A stretch of DNA of 64,000 nucleotides from Flavilitoribacter nigricans DSM 23189 = NBRC 102662 (GCF_002646595.1 NZ_PDUD01000025.1:62001-126000); one strand, 5' to 3'. Shown: positions 26,999-35,179, counted from the stretch's first letter. Notes: a model not told the origin generated them from the letters alone. Numbers and translations are program-made.

Positions 26999-27502
26999 AT
27001 GAAATACGGAAAAACGATGCTGGTCGTTCTGGCCATTCTTATGGGCAATAGCGTCTTCGGGCAGGCTAATGCCATCGACAAATACTTCAAGCAGTACCTC
27101 GATGATGAACGCTTCTCGGTGGTATACATCAGCGCCCGCATGTTCCAGCTTTTCGATAAGATCAACGTCGATGAGATGGATATGGATGATGATGAAGCCA
27201 AAGCCATGTTTGATATGGCTAAAGATCTGAGAGGACTGCGCATTCTTTCTACCGACCGGGATCCGGAGGCCTTTTACGAAGAAGCCAAAAACAAGATCAA
27301 CACCCAGGAATACGAGATCCTGATGACGGTGCGCAGCAAAGGGGACGACAATGTGGATTTCCTGATCAAGGAGGAGGGCGATACGATTACCGAATTGCTA
27401 CTGCTGGTGGGCGGCCACGACTCTTTCTCCCTGCTCAGCTTCGTGGGCAAGATCGATCTCGATAAGGTTTCCAATTTTGCCAAAGAGATCGAAAAGGAAT
27501 AA
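26999..27502 (+). CDS. DUF4252 secreted protein, first of a tandem pair
   Basis: A 167-residue protein with a signal peptide (MKYGKTMLVVLAILMGNSVFGQ). The mature part matches the DUF4252 pattern: IDKYFKQYLDDERFSVVYISARMFQLF, a central LRGLRILSTD and the ITELLLLVGGHDSFSLLSFVGKIDLDKVS end. The family is confined to Bacteroidota and has no known biochemical activity. Here it follows the ECF sigma/anti-sigma pair, an arrangement that recurs for this family and suggests it is part of, or controlled by, that regulatory unit. A small hairpin (CGGCCC/GGGCCG, 26953-26970) precedes it and could tune expression. It is paralogous to the next gene. Confidence 0.8.
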   Translation: MKYGKTMLVVLAILMGNSVFGQANAIDKYFKQYLDDERFSVVYISARMFQLFDKINVDEMDMDDDEAKAMFDMAKDLRGLRILSTDRDPEAFYEEAKNKINTQEYEILMTVRSKGDDNVDFLIKEEGDTITELLLLVGGHDSFSLLSFVGKIDLDKVSNFAKEIEKE

Positions 27503-27559
27503 CGTTTTCCACTCCCCCCGATTTTCCCTGTATTACACCTACTGTAAAAACATTCAACC

Positions 27560-28075
27560 ATGAGAAACATTCTTTTGTACGCTCTGCTGGCGTTACTGCC
27601 GGCAATGGCCAGCGGTCAGTCCAAATACATCACCCAGTTTTACAATCACTACAAAGCGCAGGAAGAGGTAACCAACCTCAATCTTCGCGGTTTTGTCCTG
27701 AGTCTGGCCAGCACCTTTACGGACGATAAAGACGCCAAGAAGATCCTGCGTAAGGTGTCCCACCTGCGCCTGCTGATGATGGAAGACGAAAATCTGGTGA
27801 GCCCCCAGCAATATACTTCCCTGATCCGGGGCATCAAATCCGACCACTTTGAGGAACTGATGATGCTGCGCGAAGAAAACCAGCGGATCGAGTTCTTTCT
27901 GCGCGAAGAAGGAGAGACCATCACCGATGTGCTGATGTTGCTGCACGGAGACGGCGAATTCCTGATGCTCAGCCTGGAGGGAGCTCTGAAATTCAGCGAC
28001 CTCAATAACCTGAAGCTGGATATCGACGGCGGCGAACACTTCAGTAAAATACCGGATCGCAAGCCCAAAGCCTGA
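27560..28075 (+). CDS. DUF4252 secreted protein, second of a tandem pair
   Basis: A 171-residue protein with a signal peptide (MRNILLYALLALLPAMASGQ). It shares with the preceding protein the layout and several blocks (KYITQFYNHYKAQEEVTNLNLRGFVLSLA, LRLLMMEDENLV, FFLREEGETITDVLMLLHGDGEFLMLSLEG), so it arose by duplication. The sequences have diverged well beyond recent copying, which suggests distinct roles. It is 57 bases downstream of its paralogue and is followed by an intrinsic terminator, closing a four-gene unit: sigma factor, anti-sigma-like protein, DUF4252, DUF4252. The function is unknown. Confidence 0.78.
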   Translation: MRNILLYALLALLPAMASGQSKYITQFYNHYKAQEEVTNLNLRGFVLSLASTFTDDKDAKKILRKVSHLRLLMMEDENLVSPQQYTSLIRGIKSDHFEELMMLREENQRIEFFLREEGETITDVLMLLHGDGEFLMLSLEGALKFSDLNNLKLDIDGGEHFSKIPDRKPKA

Positions 28076-28085
28076 TCCGGACGGG

Positions 28086-28140
28086 AGGTGGAAAAGGCGC
28101 TCCGGGACTCTGGACGGCTTTTCCACCTTCCTACTTTTTT
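28086..28140 (+). terminator. Terminator of the sigma/DUF4252 operon
   Basis: An 11-bp stem AGGTGGAAAAG / CTTTTCCACCT (28086-28096 with 28118-28128) is followed by a T7 tract at 28134-28140, starting 11 bases past the stop codon. Confidence 0.8.
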
Positions 28141-28316
28141 CTCTCCGTCTCCCTTTCCGTTTTGCTGCAAACGCTTCCGTTCCCTCCACTGACTTTTCCG
28201 GCGATCTACGCAATAAGCCTTCTTAAAAAATCATTGTTGTACTACGCTTTTTGTTTGAAACTTCCCGGCTATGAACACACACACCGGTGGTTTCCTCAAC
28301 CCATAAACCGTAGAAC

Positions 28317-29240
28317 ATGCGTAAGATCACCATCGCATTCAGCCTCTGGCTAAGTGCGCTCGGGGCTGTATTCGCCCAATCTCAATTCCCACTCTCCGAC
28401 GCCATTTGGGAAGAAGAAACATTTTCCACCGCCGGGCAGTTTGTTCGCTACCGGCTGCTCTGTGGAGATACCACCATCAACGAACAAAACTACGCCAAGA
28501 TCTATGACATCAGTTTCCCGTTTGACGGGGAAGGACTACCCACCGACACCGTGCCGCCGGCCTTTTACGCCGGAGGACTCCGCGCCGACGGGAATGAGGT
28601 GTTTTATGTAGAGCCGGGAGGAACGGAAGACCTGCTGCTTTACGATTTCAGTCTCGAAGCGGAAGAATCAATTGAGTTGCCCAATACCACCCTGGGTAAT
28701 GCCGGGACCTACAATGTGACCAATGTGGATACGATTAAAGTGAACGGTGAAGATCGTCGCCGGATCTTCCTGGAAAGTGTATTCGGGGGCACCGAAGATG
28801 TCTGGGTAGAAGGAGTCGGTAGCGTCGTATACGGCCTGCTGGACCGCGGACTGGCCCTGGTTTTCGATTACGGCTCCTCCCTGAACTGTCTGCAACTGAC
28901 GGCCGAAGGATCCATTTTTCGTCCGGATGCCAACGGCGATTGCCGGATGGCCGTAACGGGCTGCGGAGAAATCATCAGCAGTACGATCGATCGCAGTATA
29001 TATGCCGGTCAGATCCAGGTCTATCCGAATCCCAGTCCGGGCACTGTCAACATCCGGCTTCCCCGGGATGGAGCCAACTGGCAGATCGAACTGTGGAGTC
29101 TGGAAGGGAAATTTATTGAAATGAATAACTCCCGGGATGGCAGTTATGACTGGAGCCATCTGCCGCGGGGTACTTATCTGCTGCAATTCATCAGGGATGG
29201 CCGGAAGGTATACAGTGAAAAACTGATAATCGGAAGATAA
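28317..29240 (+). CDS. Secreted protein with T9SS type A C-terminal sorting domain
   Basis: A 307-residue protein. Residues 1-21 are a signal peptide (RKITIAFSLWLSALGAVFAQ). The middle 190 residues form a beta-rich domain (FSTAGQFVRYRLLCGDTTINEQNYAKIYD...) with an acidic surface and a pair of cysteines near the C-terminal third. The last 75 residues are a type A sorting domain: IQVYPNPSPGTVNIRL, then WSLEGKFIE and LPRGTYLLQFIRDGRKVYSEKLIIGR, with the YPNP start and basic end used by the type IX secretion system. The protein should be exported through the T9SS and anchored or released at the surface. Its enzymatic or binding role is not evident. It is transcribed alone. Confidence 0.85.
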   Translation: MRKITIAFSLWLSALGAVFAQSQFPLSDAIWEEETFSTAGQFVRYRLLCGDTTINEQNYAKIYDISFPFDGEGLPTDTVPPAFYAGGLRADGNEVFYVEPGGTEDLLLYDFSLEAEESIELPNTTLGNAGTYNVTNVDTIKVNGEDRRRIFLESVFGGTEDVWVEGVGSVVYGLLDRGLALVFDYGSSLNCLQLTAEGSIFRPDANGDCRMAVTGCGEIISSTIDRSIYAGQIQVYPNPSPGTVNIRLPRDGANWQIELWSLEGKFIEMNNSRDGSYDWSHLPRGTYLLQFIRDGRKVYSEKLIIGR

Positions 29241-29254
29241 GAGACTGATGTGAG

Positions 29255-29300
29255 AAAGTGGAAAGTTCGCTTACCGTTAGCACGGGGGGCTTTCCACTTT
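29255..29300. terminator. Bidirectional terminator between T9SS cargo gene and yidD
   Basis: An 11-bp stem AAAGTGGAAAG / CTTTCCACTTT (29255-29265 with 29290-29300) lies between convergent genes and touches the yidD stop codon. Confidence 0.65.
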
Positions 29301-29569
29301 CAGACCTGTTTGCTTTTGCCCATGCCGGTCGGTTCGTTCTTTTCCTTCTTGGGCACGGGATCATAGCCATGCGGCCCCCAGGGGTGGCATTTACCGATCC
29401 TTTTCAGTCCGAGCCACACGCCTTTAATGGGCCCCCATTCTTCAATGGCCTGGACCATATAATGGGAGCAGGTCGGTTGAAACCGGCACTTAGGCCCCAG
29501 TAGGGGCGAGATTGCGGCCTGGTAGAACCGTATCGGGAGGATCAGTATTTTTTGGAAAAGCTTTTTCAT
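29300..29569 (-). CDS. yidD: Membrane protein insertion efficiency factor YidD
   Basis: An 89-residue protein. The start is placed at ATG 29569 because the only alternative, two codons upstream, is a TTG. It has the full YidD pattern: an amphipathic N-terminal helix ([24 protein letters not shown]), then the cysteine-containing [47 protein letters not shown]. It peripherally binds the inner membrane and aids YidC-dependent insertion. In many bacteria it lies between rnpA and yidC; here neither neighbour is present, so it has separated from that cluster. The C-terminal 15 residues are a charged, non-conserved tail. Confidence 0.93.
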   Translation of the reverse strand: MKKLFQKILILPIRFYQAAISPLLGPKCRFQPTCSHYMVQAIEEWGPIKGVWLGLKRIGKCHPWGPHGYDPVPKKEKNEPTGMGKSKQV

Positions 29570-29591
29570 AAGCAATATTGCGCCGCAGCAA

Positions 29592-30128
29592 CTACGACTT
29601 CCAGATTAAACTTTCTTTGCTCTCTCCCTTTTCAAACAAAAACATGCCCTTTTGGTTGCCCGGCCCGATCACGTTCACCAGGTTTTTTTGGTCTTCGAAA
29701 GCATCCATCAGAATTTCGTTGGTGATGGTCAGCTCACGAACGCTTTTTACGCCGGTGATCTCCAGATAGCACCACATGCCCATCAGGTCTTCGGTCACTT
29801 CCTTACCGAGGAAGGTGGGTACCAGGGACTGGCCGTCCACTTCCAGACGGAGGTGTTCGGTGAGATACGCTTCCAGGTGGCCTTCGGCGGATTCATCCTC
29901 TTTCTCCGTGCAGATAAATAAGCGGTCAATCCCCTGCCGACGCAGGGCCTCTTCGGTATCGTCGATGAAAATGTGCAGGCTGATCTGGATAGCCGATTCC
30001 CGGGTATTGTACTCGATCAGGCATTTGCTGAGGTGGAATTCGTGCCATTCGGCATCGGGCGTAATCTGGGGCTTCAGCGGTACTGCCGCCAGGATGGCCG
30101 TACTCAATAGCAGTAGAAGTGTGTGCAT
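29592..30128 (-). CDS. DUF6702 secreted protein
   Basis: A 178-residue protein with a signal peptide ([18 protein letters not shown]). The mature part begins with [36 protein letters not shown] and later has [31 protein letters not shown], the profile of DUF6702, a Bacteroidota family of unknown function. The predicted fold is mostly beta, with one cysteine in each half of the protein. It is divergent from the DUF6427 gene; a TAATTTTG box at 30170-30177 (minus strand) is a plausible -7 element. It lies 22 bases upstream of yidD on the same strand, so the two may be co-transcribed. Confidence 0.8.
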   Translation of the reverse strand: MHTLLLLLSTAILAAVPLKPQITPDAEWHEFHLSKCLIEYNTRESAIQISLHIFIDDTEEALRRQGIDRLFICTEKEDESAEGHLEAYLTEHLRLEVDGQSLVPTFLGKEVTEDLMGMWCYLEITGVKSVRELTITNEILMDAFEDQKNLVNVIGPGNQKGMFLFEKGESKESLIWKS

Positions 30129-30238
30129 GGCGTAGTGAGTTAAGCTTTGGGAATTTTGATGGTATAACGCAAAATTAGGTCCAATTGGTGTTTCCCTGGG
30201 AATTTGTGAAGACTAAAACCCCAAATTTTGGACCACAA

Positions 30239-30270
30239 TTTTGTTCCTTGCCGACAACAGTATACATTTG
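30239..30270 (+). promoter_or_regulatory. Consensus Bacteroidota promoter for the DUF6427 gene
   Basis: TTTTG (30239-30243), then 19 bases, then TACATTTG (30263-30270): a textbook TTTG-N19-TAnnTTTG promoter. Transcription would start near 30277. This decides the translational start at 30291 and rules out the longer reading frame from 30228. Confidence 0.8.
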
Positions 30271-30290
30271 AGCAGATTAAATTAAACGCA

Positions 30291-31280
30291 GTGCTGAATC
30301 TATTTAGATCCAACCAACTCATCTTAGGGGTGTTCCTGCTGGGCTACGCCCTTATACTGCGTTTCTGGCTGTTGTTTGCGGCCGAACCGACCAAGATCGA
30401 TCCGGATTTCCATTTACTCTCCAACTGGCTTTGGAACGAATTGAAAGAGCCGATCTGGCTGCCCGCACTGGCTACATCGCTCATCATCTGGATCCAGGCC
30501 CTACTGATCAATTCGGTGGTGGCGAGAAACCGTATGGCTACGGAGATCAATCTTTTTCCGGGGCTTTTCTATATTCTGGTCTGTAGCGCATTACCGGTAT
30601 TTCAGGAGTTTTCCCCCATTCATCTGGCGAACACCTTTTTGATTATCGCTCTGGGACAGATATACCGCATTTATAAGCAGAACCGCTGTATGGATAACCT
30701 GTTCAATGCCGGTCTGGTGATCGGTCTGGCCAGCTTGTTCTACAGTCCCTATATCCTCTTCCTGTTGCCCATATTGTTCGGCCTGAACAGTCTGCGGGCA
30801 TTTAGCCTGCGGGAATGGATGGCAGTGATCATCGGCGGAGCTATCCCGCTACTCTGGCTACTGATCTTCGGCTTTTTGAATGATAACCTGGCGTTGCGCT
30901 GGGATGCCTGGACCTCACAGCTGTCCTTTATGGATATTCAGTGGCGTGCCCTGCGGCAGTACGAGATCATTGGCTTGCTGATCATGGCGGCGCTGATCGT
31001 GGCGGTGGTACTAAATTACAATGCCAATATTCAGAAGACGATTATTGAAGTGCGAAAGAAAATCGATATGCTCTACTGGATCCTGTTCTTCGGTTTGGTA
31101 GTTACGATCTTCAGCGCTTCGGTAGGTATGGTGAACCTGTTGACGGTGGCGCTCCCCTGCGGTATCTTACTATCCTTTATGTTTACCCGAATGTCGCGGG
31201 CCAACGCGGAACTCGTCCACCTGTTTCTGTTGATCGGGGTGCTCGTATATCACTATCTGACCTTTGCCGGCGTGCTTTAG
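30291..31280 (+). CDS. DUF6427 multi-pass membrane protein
   Basis: I start at GTG 30291 (VLNLFRSNQL) because a consensus promoter at 30239-30270 lies inside the longer frame. The resulting 329-residue protein has about nine hydrophobic helices, with AVARNRMATEINLFPGLFYILV-like and YSPYILFLLPILFGLNSLRAFSLREW segments that mark the Bacteroidota family DUF6427. The function of the family is unknown. Its gene order (DUF6427, rhomboid) and inner-membrane location suggest an envelope role. The stop codon overlaps that of the convergent rhomboid gene by a few bases, leaving no space for a terminator. Confidence 0.83.
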   Translation: MLNLFRSNQLILGVFLLGYALILRFWLLFAAEPTKIDPDFHLLSNWLWNELKEPIWLPALATSLIIWIQALLINSVVARNRMATEINLFPGLFYILVCSALPVFQEFSPIHLANTFLIIALGQIYRIYKQNRCMDNLFNAGLVIGLASLFYSPYILFLLPILFGLNSLRAFSLREWMAVIIGGAIPLLWLLIFGFLNDNLALRWDAWTSQLSFMDIQWRALRQYEIIGLLIMAALIVAVVLNYNANIQKTIIEVRKKIDMLYWILFFGLVVTIFSASVGMVNLLTVALPCGILLSFMFTRMSRANAELVHLFLLIGVLVYHYLTFAGVL

Positions 31281-31972
31281 AATCTCCGCCAGAGCTTTTC
31301 CTTTTCCCGTTCTGATTTTGTCTTTTCGAAGGTATCCGGATCGAGGAAGGGAGCTTCGGGTAATTCGCTTTCTTTCTGCCAGGAGTATTCGTTCGGGCGT
31401 TCATCCTCTTCGATCTTTTCCTTAAACCAGTAAGCTACAAAGATGCCGATGAGGGCGCCGTAAAGGTGGCTTTCCCAGGAGATGCCCTCCTGCCCGGGCA
31501 GGATACCCATCATCATGGAACCGTAGTAGAACGCCACGATCAGCGCCAGGGCGATGGAACGAATATTGCGCCGGAACATACCGCTCCAGAAAACGAAGGC
31601 CACCAGACCGTAAATGACTCCGGAAGCCCCGATGTGGTAAGTATAGCCCCGGCCGAATAGCCAGACCGCCAAACCGGTCATCCCGTAGATCATCAGGTAG
31701 GCCGGTATGGCTACTTTTCGATAGAAGTAAAAAATGATGGCGCTCAGCACAAAGAGTGGGGGTGTATTGGAGAGCAGGTGCCCCCAGTCCGAATGGAGCA
31801 GGGGAGAAAACAGGATCCCCCAGATGCCGTCTGCGTCCCGCGGTAAAACACCCCAGGAACTCAGGCGAATGCCGGTTAACCACTGCAAGCTATGGATCAG
31901 CCAAAGTACCGCTACCATGATCCCCGGCAGGAGTAAACTATTATACAGATGTTTGGCTTTTTCCTGAAGCAT
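31277..31972 (-). CDS. Rhomboid-family intramembrane serine protease
   Basis: A 231-residue protein with six predicted membrane helices. The catalytic serine lies in HIGASGVIYG (the GxSG motif) and the catalytic histidine in SHLYGALIG. The HSDWGHLLSN stretch at the start of the second helix is the usual rhomboid L1/helix-2 signature. It cleaves membrane proteins within the bilayer; substrates are not predictable. A charged cytoplasmic tail of about 45 residues (WFKEKIEEDERPNEYSWQKES...) follows the last helix. The gene overlaps the convergent DUF6427 gene by 4 bases. Confidence 0.9.
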   Translation of the reverse strand: MLQEKAKHLYNSLLLPGIMVAVLWLIHSLQWLTGIRLSSWGVLPRDADGIWGILFSPLLHSDWGHLLSNTPPLFVLSAIIFYFYRKVAIPAYLMIYGMTGLAVWLFGRGYTYHIGASGVIYGLVAFVFWSGMFRRNIRSIALALIVAFYYGSMMMGILPGQEGISWESHLYGALIGIFVAYWFKEKIEEDERPNEYSWQKESELPEAPFLDPDTFEKTKSEREKEKLWRRF

Positions 31973-32008
31973 GGTGGTTGTTGATTTGATCAGTGGGGTT
32001 GATGATGC

Positions 32009-32046
32009 AGGGTATCCGGCGCCCGGTGAAGAGTTCCGGATACCCT
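32009..32046 (-). terminator. Palindromic hairpin after the Pro-rich protein gene
   Basis: An 11-bp perfect stem AGGGTATCCGG / CCGGATACCCT (32009-32019 with 32036-32046) follows the gene ending at 32053. It belongs to a set of GGTATCCGG palindromes scattered through the intergenic DNA. The T-run is missing. Confidence 0.45.
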
Positions 32047-32052
32047 AATCAT

Positions 32053-32796
32053 TTAAACGAATCGCCGGCGAACATGTTTAATGAAGTCGCGCGCTACATC
32101 GCTCTTTTCTCCGTCGGTCCAGTCGTAGCGATCGGCCTGCTCTTCCAGGTAAGCTCTGGCCTGATCCATATTGTCCATATCGTTCAGCTGTTTCAGAGCC
32201 GCATTGAACAGGTTCGCATCTTTATTGAACAGGTCGTTGGTATACAACAGCCGGTCGTTGATGGAAAGACCTTTGGTGAGATCCCGCAACGGTTGCAGGC
32301 TTAGCTTTTCGGACAATTCCTTGGCTTCGCGCTGATCGAACAGTGCTTTTACTTTCGGATTGCTGCTGCCCTGACTAAAAGTTGGTTCTGGCCGCGGAGT
32401 CGGTGTGGGTGCCGGCGTGGTCCGCTGCACGGGTTTGGGCGGCGGCGGTGCCGGCTGGCTTACTTTAGCCGGTTCGGCCGGAGCATCGGAGATCTCGATG
32501 ATCTTCGGTGGCGTGTACTTTCGCTTCGGTGGCTCGGGGGCGGCTTCTTTCTCCGTCGGGGGCGCTACGATCTCCAGTTCGGGATTGCTGCCGCCGGAGG
32601 TGGCTCTGGCCGTTTTGGTACCGGAGTTGTTAACGCTGCCATTCGAGGCGCCGTCGAGATAAGCTTCGTAGAGCTGACGAATGTAACTCAGCATCAGGTC
32701 TCTTTCAATAGAAGCAATGGGCCCGTTGTCCAGGGAAAGGCTATCGTTGAGGGTGTTGATTTTTTTTAATAAAACTTTCGCTTGTTGCAGATTCAT
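32053..32796 (-). CDS. Soluble protein with Pro-rich linker, unknown function
   Basis: A 247-residue cytoplasmic protein. The N-terminal 50 residues (MNLQQAKVLLKKINTLNDSLSLDNGPIASIERDLMLSYIRQLYEAYL) are helical and conserved-looking. A low-complexity linker follows (about 55-150, with PAPPPPKPVQRTTPAPTPTPRPEP). The last 100 residues form a helical domain (NPKVKALFDQREAKELSEKLSLQPLRDLTKGLSINDRLLYTNDLFN). The domain-linker-domain layout suits an adaptor. I recognise the general type from Bacteroidota genomes but know of no function. A consensus promoter at 32844-32874 precedes it. Confidence 0.72.
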   Translation of the reverse strand: MNLQQAKVLLKKINTLNDSLSLDNGPIASIERDLMLSYIRQLYEAYLDGASNGSVNNSGTKTARATSGGSNPELEIVAPPTEKEAAPEPPKRKYTPPKIIEISDAPAEPAKVSQPAPPPPKPVQRTTPAPTPTPRPEPTFSQGSSNPKVKALFDQREAKELSEKLSLQPLRDLTKGLSINDRLLYTNDLFNKDANLFNAALKQLNDMDNMDQARAYLEEQADRYDWTDGEKSDVARDFIKHVRRRFV

Positions 32797-32843
32797 TCTA
32801 AAGTTTTTTCTTCTTTAATTTTTCTTTAATTTGGCAACGCATC

Positions 32844-32874
32844 CAAAATTAATTCTATTACAGCTTATATCAAA
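32844..32874 (-). promoter_or_regulatory. Consensus promoter for the Pro-rich protein gene
   Basis: On the minus strand TTTG (32871-32874) is followed after 19 bases by TAATTTTG (32844-32851), an exact fit to TTTG-N19-TAnnTTTG. Transcription would start near 32837, about 40 bases before the ATG. Confidence 0.75.
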
Positions 32875-33034
32875 TTTTGCGCGATAGAATACCGGATTTT
32901 TTCCACCAATCCCGATTCAGTAGCGTGGGTATCCGGTAACCGGCGTCCGGCCGGGGAGTTGAAAGTCGGGCAGCGGGCGCCTGAAAACCCGTAGCGAACA
33001 CCCTGAATCGAGTACCGAAAATCACAGATCAAAT

Positions 33035-33640
33035 ATGTTTTTAGAACCTCATTTTCGCGGCCAGCGCAGCGGATGGATAGAAGTTATTTGCGGTTCGATG
33101 TTCTCCGGGAAAACGGAGGAACTGATCAGACGGCTGAAGCGTGCCAAGATCGCGAATCAGAAGGTAGAAATTTTCAAACCGAAAGTGGATACCCGCTACG
33201 ATGAGATCAAAGTCGTATCGCACGATTCCAATTTTATCCTTTCCACGCCCATCGATCACAGCAGCAAATTGCTGAAGCTGTCGGATGAGAGTACCGTAGT
33301 CGGTATCGATGAAGCCCAGTTCTTCGACGAGGAGCTGCCCCGTCATTGCCAGGATCTGGCCCTGCGTGGGATGCGGGTCATTGTAGCCGGCCTCGATATG
33401 GATTACAAGGGACGACCTTTCGGCCCGATGCCCGATCTACTGGCGGTGGCCGAGTACATTACCAAGGTCCACGCGATCTGTCAGCATTGCGGAAATCTGG
33501 CGACGCATTCCTACCGGCGGGTGGTGGAAGACAAGACGGTGGTACTGGGCGAACAGGATGTTTACGAGGCCCGATGTCGTTCCTGTTACCAAATGGGAAA
33601 TATTTTGAATTTGCAGACGACCGACAAGAAGAAAAATTAA
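33035..33640 (+). CDS. tdk: Thymidine kinase (type II)
   Basis: A 201-residue enzyme that phosphorylates thymidine with ATP in pyrimidine salvage. It has the P-loop [17 protein letters not shown] (about 19-35), the [10 protein letters not shown] active-site stretch, the lid and thymidine-binding part ([25 protein letters not shown]) and a zinc-binding pair of CxxC motifs (ICQHCG and ARCRSCY). All features of the type II (TK1-like) family are intact. The family usually forms tetramers and is inhibited by dTTP. It is followed after about 70 bases by the lytic transglycosylase gene on the same strand. Confidence 0.94.
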   Translation: MFLEPHFRGQRSGWIEVICGSMFSGKTEELIRRLKRAKIANQKVEIFKPKVDTRYDEIKVVSHDSNFILSTPIDHSSKLLKLSDESTVVGIDEAQFFDEELPRHCQDLALRGMRVIVAGLDMDYKGRPFGPMPDLLAVAEYITKVHAICQHCGNLATHSYRRVVEDKTVVLGEQDVYEARCRSCYQMGNILNLQTTDKKKN

Positions 33641-33714
33641 GCGAGGGAAGGAAAAATTTCCACATTGCCATATATTTAAGTTATATTTATAACAAATCAT
33701 AATTGAAGAAAAAC

Positions 33715-34647
33715 ATGAACCAAGCAGTGAACTGGTATACCCTTACGCTTGGGGCCTTCTTCACCATTGCGGTGCTGGGCTCTTACGCGGGGGAAGGGGA
33801 GAAAGAAACAGCAATTCAAACGGAAACCACTCAAAACAACGCAATTCCGCAGGTCATCGAGCCGGTTGACCTGGATAAACCATTTGATTTTGCCGGTGAG
33901 TCGCTCCCGATGGAATCATTCGACGTTCGGGAACGCCTGGATAATGAGTTGACCCTTAATACTTACCGACACGGCAATACGCTGCTGAATATTAAAAAAT
34001 CCTACCGCTATTTTCCCATCATCGAAAGAATACTGCGCGAGCATGACCTGCCCGAAGATCTTAAATATATCGCCGTTGCCGAAAGTGATCTGAGCAATGC
34101 CACTTCGCCCGCCGGAGCCAAGGGGTTCTGGCAGTTTATGACCAGTACCGGGCAGTATTACGGACTGGAGATCAACAAGCAGGTGGACGAACGCTATCAC
34201 CTGGAAAAAGCAACAGTAGCTGCCTGTAAATACCTGAAAGATTATTACAAGAGATTCGGAAGCTGGTCCCTGGCGGCAGCAGCTTACAACATGGGCGGTA
34301 CCCGGATGAGCCGTGAATTAAAGGCGCAAAACGCTACTACTTTTTACGATCTCAATCTGAACCACGAGACCATGCGGTACCTCTTCAGACTTGTTGCGAT
34401 GAAGGAGATCATGAGCGATCCCCGGAAGTTCGGATTTTACATTGAGGCGGAGGATGGATATCCGGAACTGAGCGATTATCGTGAAGTAGAAATTAATACG
34501 GCCATTGAGAATCTGGGAACTTTCGCCGATGAACACGACGTGTCATATAGAGATATTAAAGTATATAATCCATGGCTAATATCTTCAGGCTTAACGAATA
34601 GCGCTCGTAAAACATATTTGATTCGAATACCAAACAAGAAATTTTAA
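33715..34647 (+). CDS. Lytic transglycosylase (SLT/MltD-like)
   Basis: The start is placed at ATG 33715 rather than the TTG 4 codons upstream. The 310-residue protein has a weak N-terminal hydrophobic segment (NWYTLTLGAFFTIAVLGSYAG) and a lytic transglycosylase domain with the catalytic glutamate in YIAVAESDLSNATSPAGAKGFWQFM and the downstream WSLAAAAYNMGGTRMSRE. It cleaves the glycan strands of peptidoglycan, forming 1,6-anhydro ends. No LysM repeat is visible, but the C-terminal 70 residues (YREVEINTAIENLGTFADEHDVSYRDIKVYNPWL) resemble one degenerate LysM-like unit. It is followed by the AT-rich gap. Confidence 0.9.
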   Translation: MNQAVNWYTLTLGAFFTIAVLGSYAGEGEKETAIQTETTQNNAIPQVIEPVDLDKPFDFAGESLPMESFDVRERLDNELTLNTYRHGNTLLNIKKSYRYFPIIERILREHDLPEDLKYIAVAESDLSNATSPAGAKGFWQFMTSTGQYYGLEINKQVDERYHLEKATVAACKYLKDYYKRFGSWSLAAAAYNMGGTRMSRELKAQNATTFYDLNLNHETMRYLFRLVAMKEIMSDPRKFGFYIEAEDGYPELSDYREVEINTAIENLGTFADEHDVSYRDIKVYNPWLISSGLTNSARKTYLIRIPNKKF

Positions 34648-34887
34648 CAAACTTTCAAAAGCACAAAATTTGCATTTTATTATTATTTTGTTGAACTTAG
34701 AGAATGTTTCATTCAAAAGTTTTTTGCCTATTTAAAAATTCCTCATTTCATTTTAATTAGAAATTTTATTTCCGAAAACTTCTGTTTCAACAATTTAAAT
34801 GTTCTGGAAAGCATTTGAAAGCAAATATTAATTTTGGACGCAAGATATTGATACTCAATAAAATATGACACTTTTTTCCTGAAAAGA

Positions 34888-34919
34888 TTGGTGGTTTCAG
34901 AAATTGTTTTTTATCTTTG
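34888..34919 (+). promoter_or_regulatory. Promoter with no downstream gene on its strand
   Basis: TTG (34888-34890), 21 bases, then TATCTTTG (34912-34919). It matches the Bacteroidota consensus but points into the gene-free gap, so it would transcribe a small RNA. Confidence 0.6.
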
Positions 34920-34925
34920 TGCTGC

Positions 34926-35012
34926 TCTTATATCCGGAGCCTCCTAATAACCCAAAAAACGTTCAAAAACTTTAATTTTTTTTGAACCAAACGCTGACTT
35001 AGGCGTTTTTCT
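34926..35012 (+). ncRNA. Candidate small RNA in the AT-rich gap
   Basis: Bounded by the promoter at 34888-34919 and by a short stem AACGC / GCGTT followed by TTTTTCTT (34990-35012). Inside is a stem GTTCAAAAA / TTTTTGAAC (34961-34969 with 34979-34987). A C-rich stretch near its 5' end (CCTCC) is complementary to a Shine-Dalgarno-like GGAGG and could be a pairing seed. If the first terminator is leaky, transcription would reach the second hairpin at 35116-35149. No known RNA family is recognised. Confidence 0.35.
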
Positions 35013-35115
35013 TGATTGGGGACAATCCAAATGAAATAGATCAGCATTTATTTGCTGTTTACACGATATAAACAAATTGTTTTAAAGATTATAACTGGGG
35101 TTTAGTTTTATTTCC

Positions 35116-35149
35116 GAAAAGTGTAGCCATGTGCTGCACTTTTCTCTTT
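35116..35149 (+). terminator. Hairpin at the end of the AT-rich gap
   Basis: A stem of about 12 bp with one G-U pair (GAAAAGTGTAGC with GCTGCACTTTTC) and a CATGT loop, followed by TCTTTG. It also lies just downstream of the minus-strand rhodanese gene, so it could end either transcript. Confidence 0.5.
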
Positions 35150-35179
35150 GTATAAGGCCCTGTCAGCCAATGAGTTAGC

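Larger units (their letters stand above)
34648..35179. other. 532-base AT-rich intergenic gap
   Basis: By eye this gap is far richer in A and T than its balanced surroundings, particularly at 34648-34880. No reading frame resembles a gene. It contains a promoter (34888-34919), two hairpins (34961-34987 and 34990-35010) and a third terminator-like hairpin (35116-35149). I see no DnaA boxes, so an origin is not supported. The base composition change may reflect a regulatory or acquired segment. Confidence 0.6.

Noticed and set aside
34648-35179. AT-rich gap as a replication origin
   Set aside because: No DnaA boxes (TTATCCACA-like) or neighbouring dnaA/dnaN/gidA genes are visible; AT content alone is insufficient.
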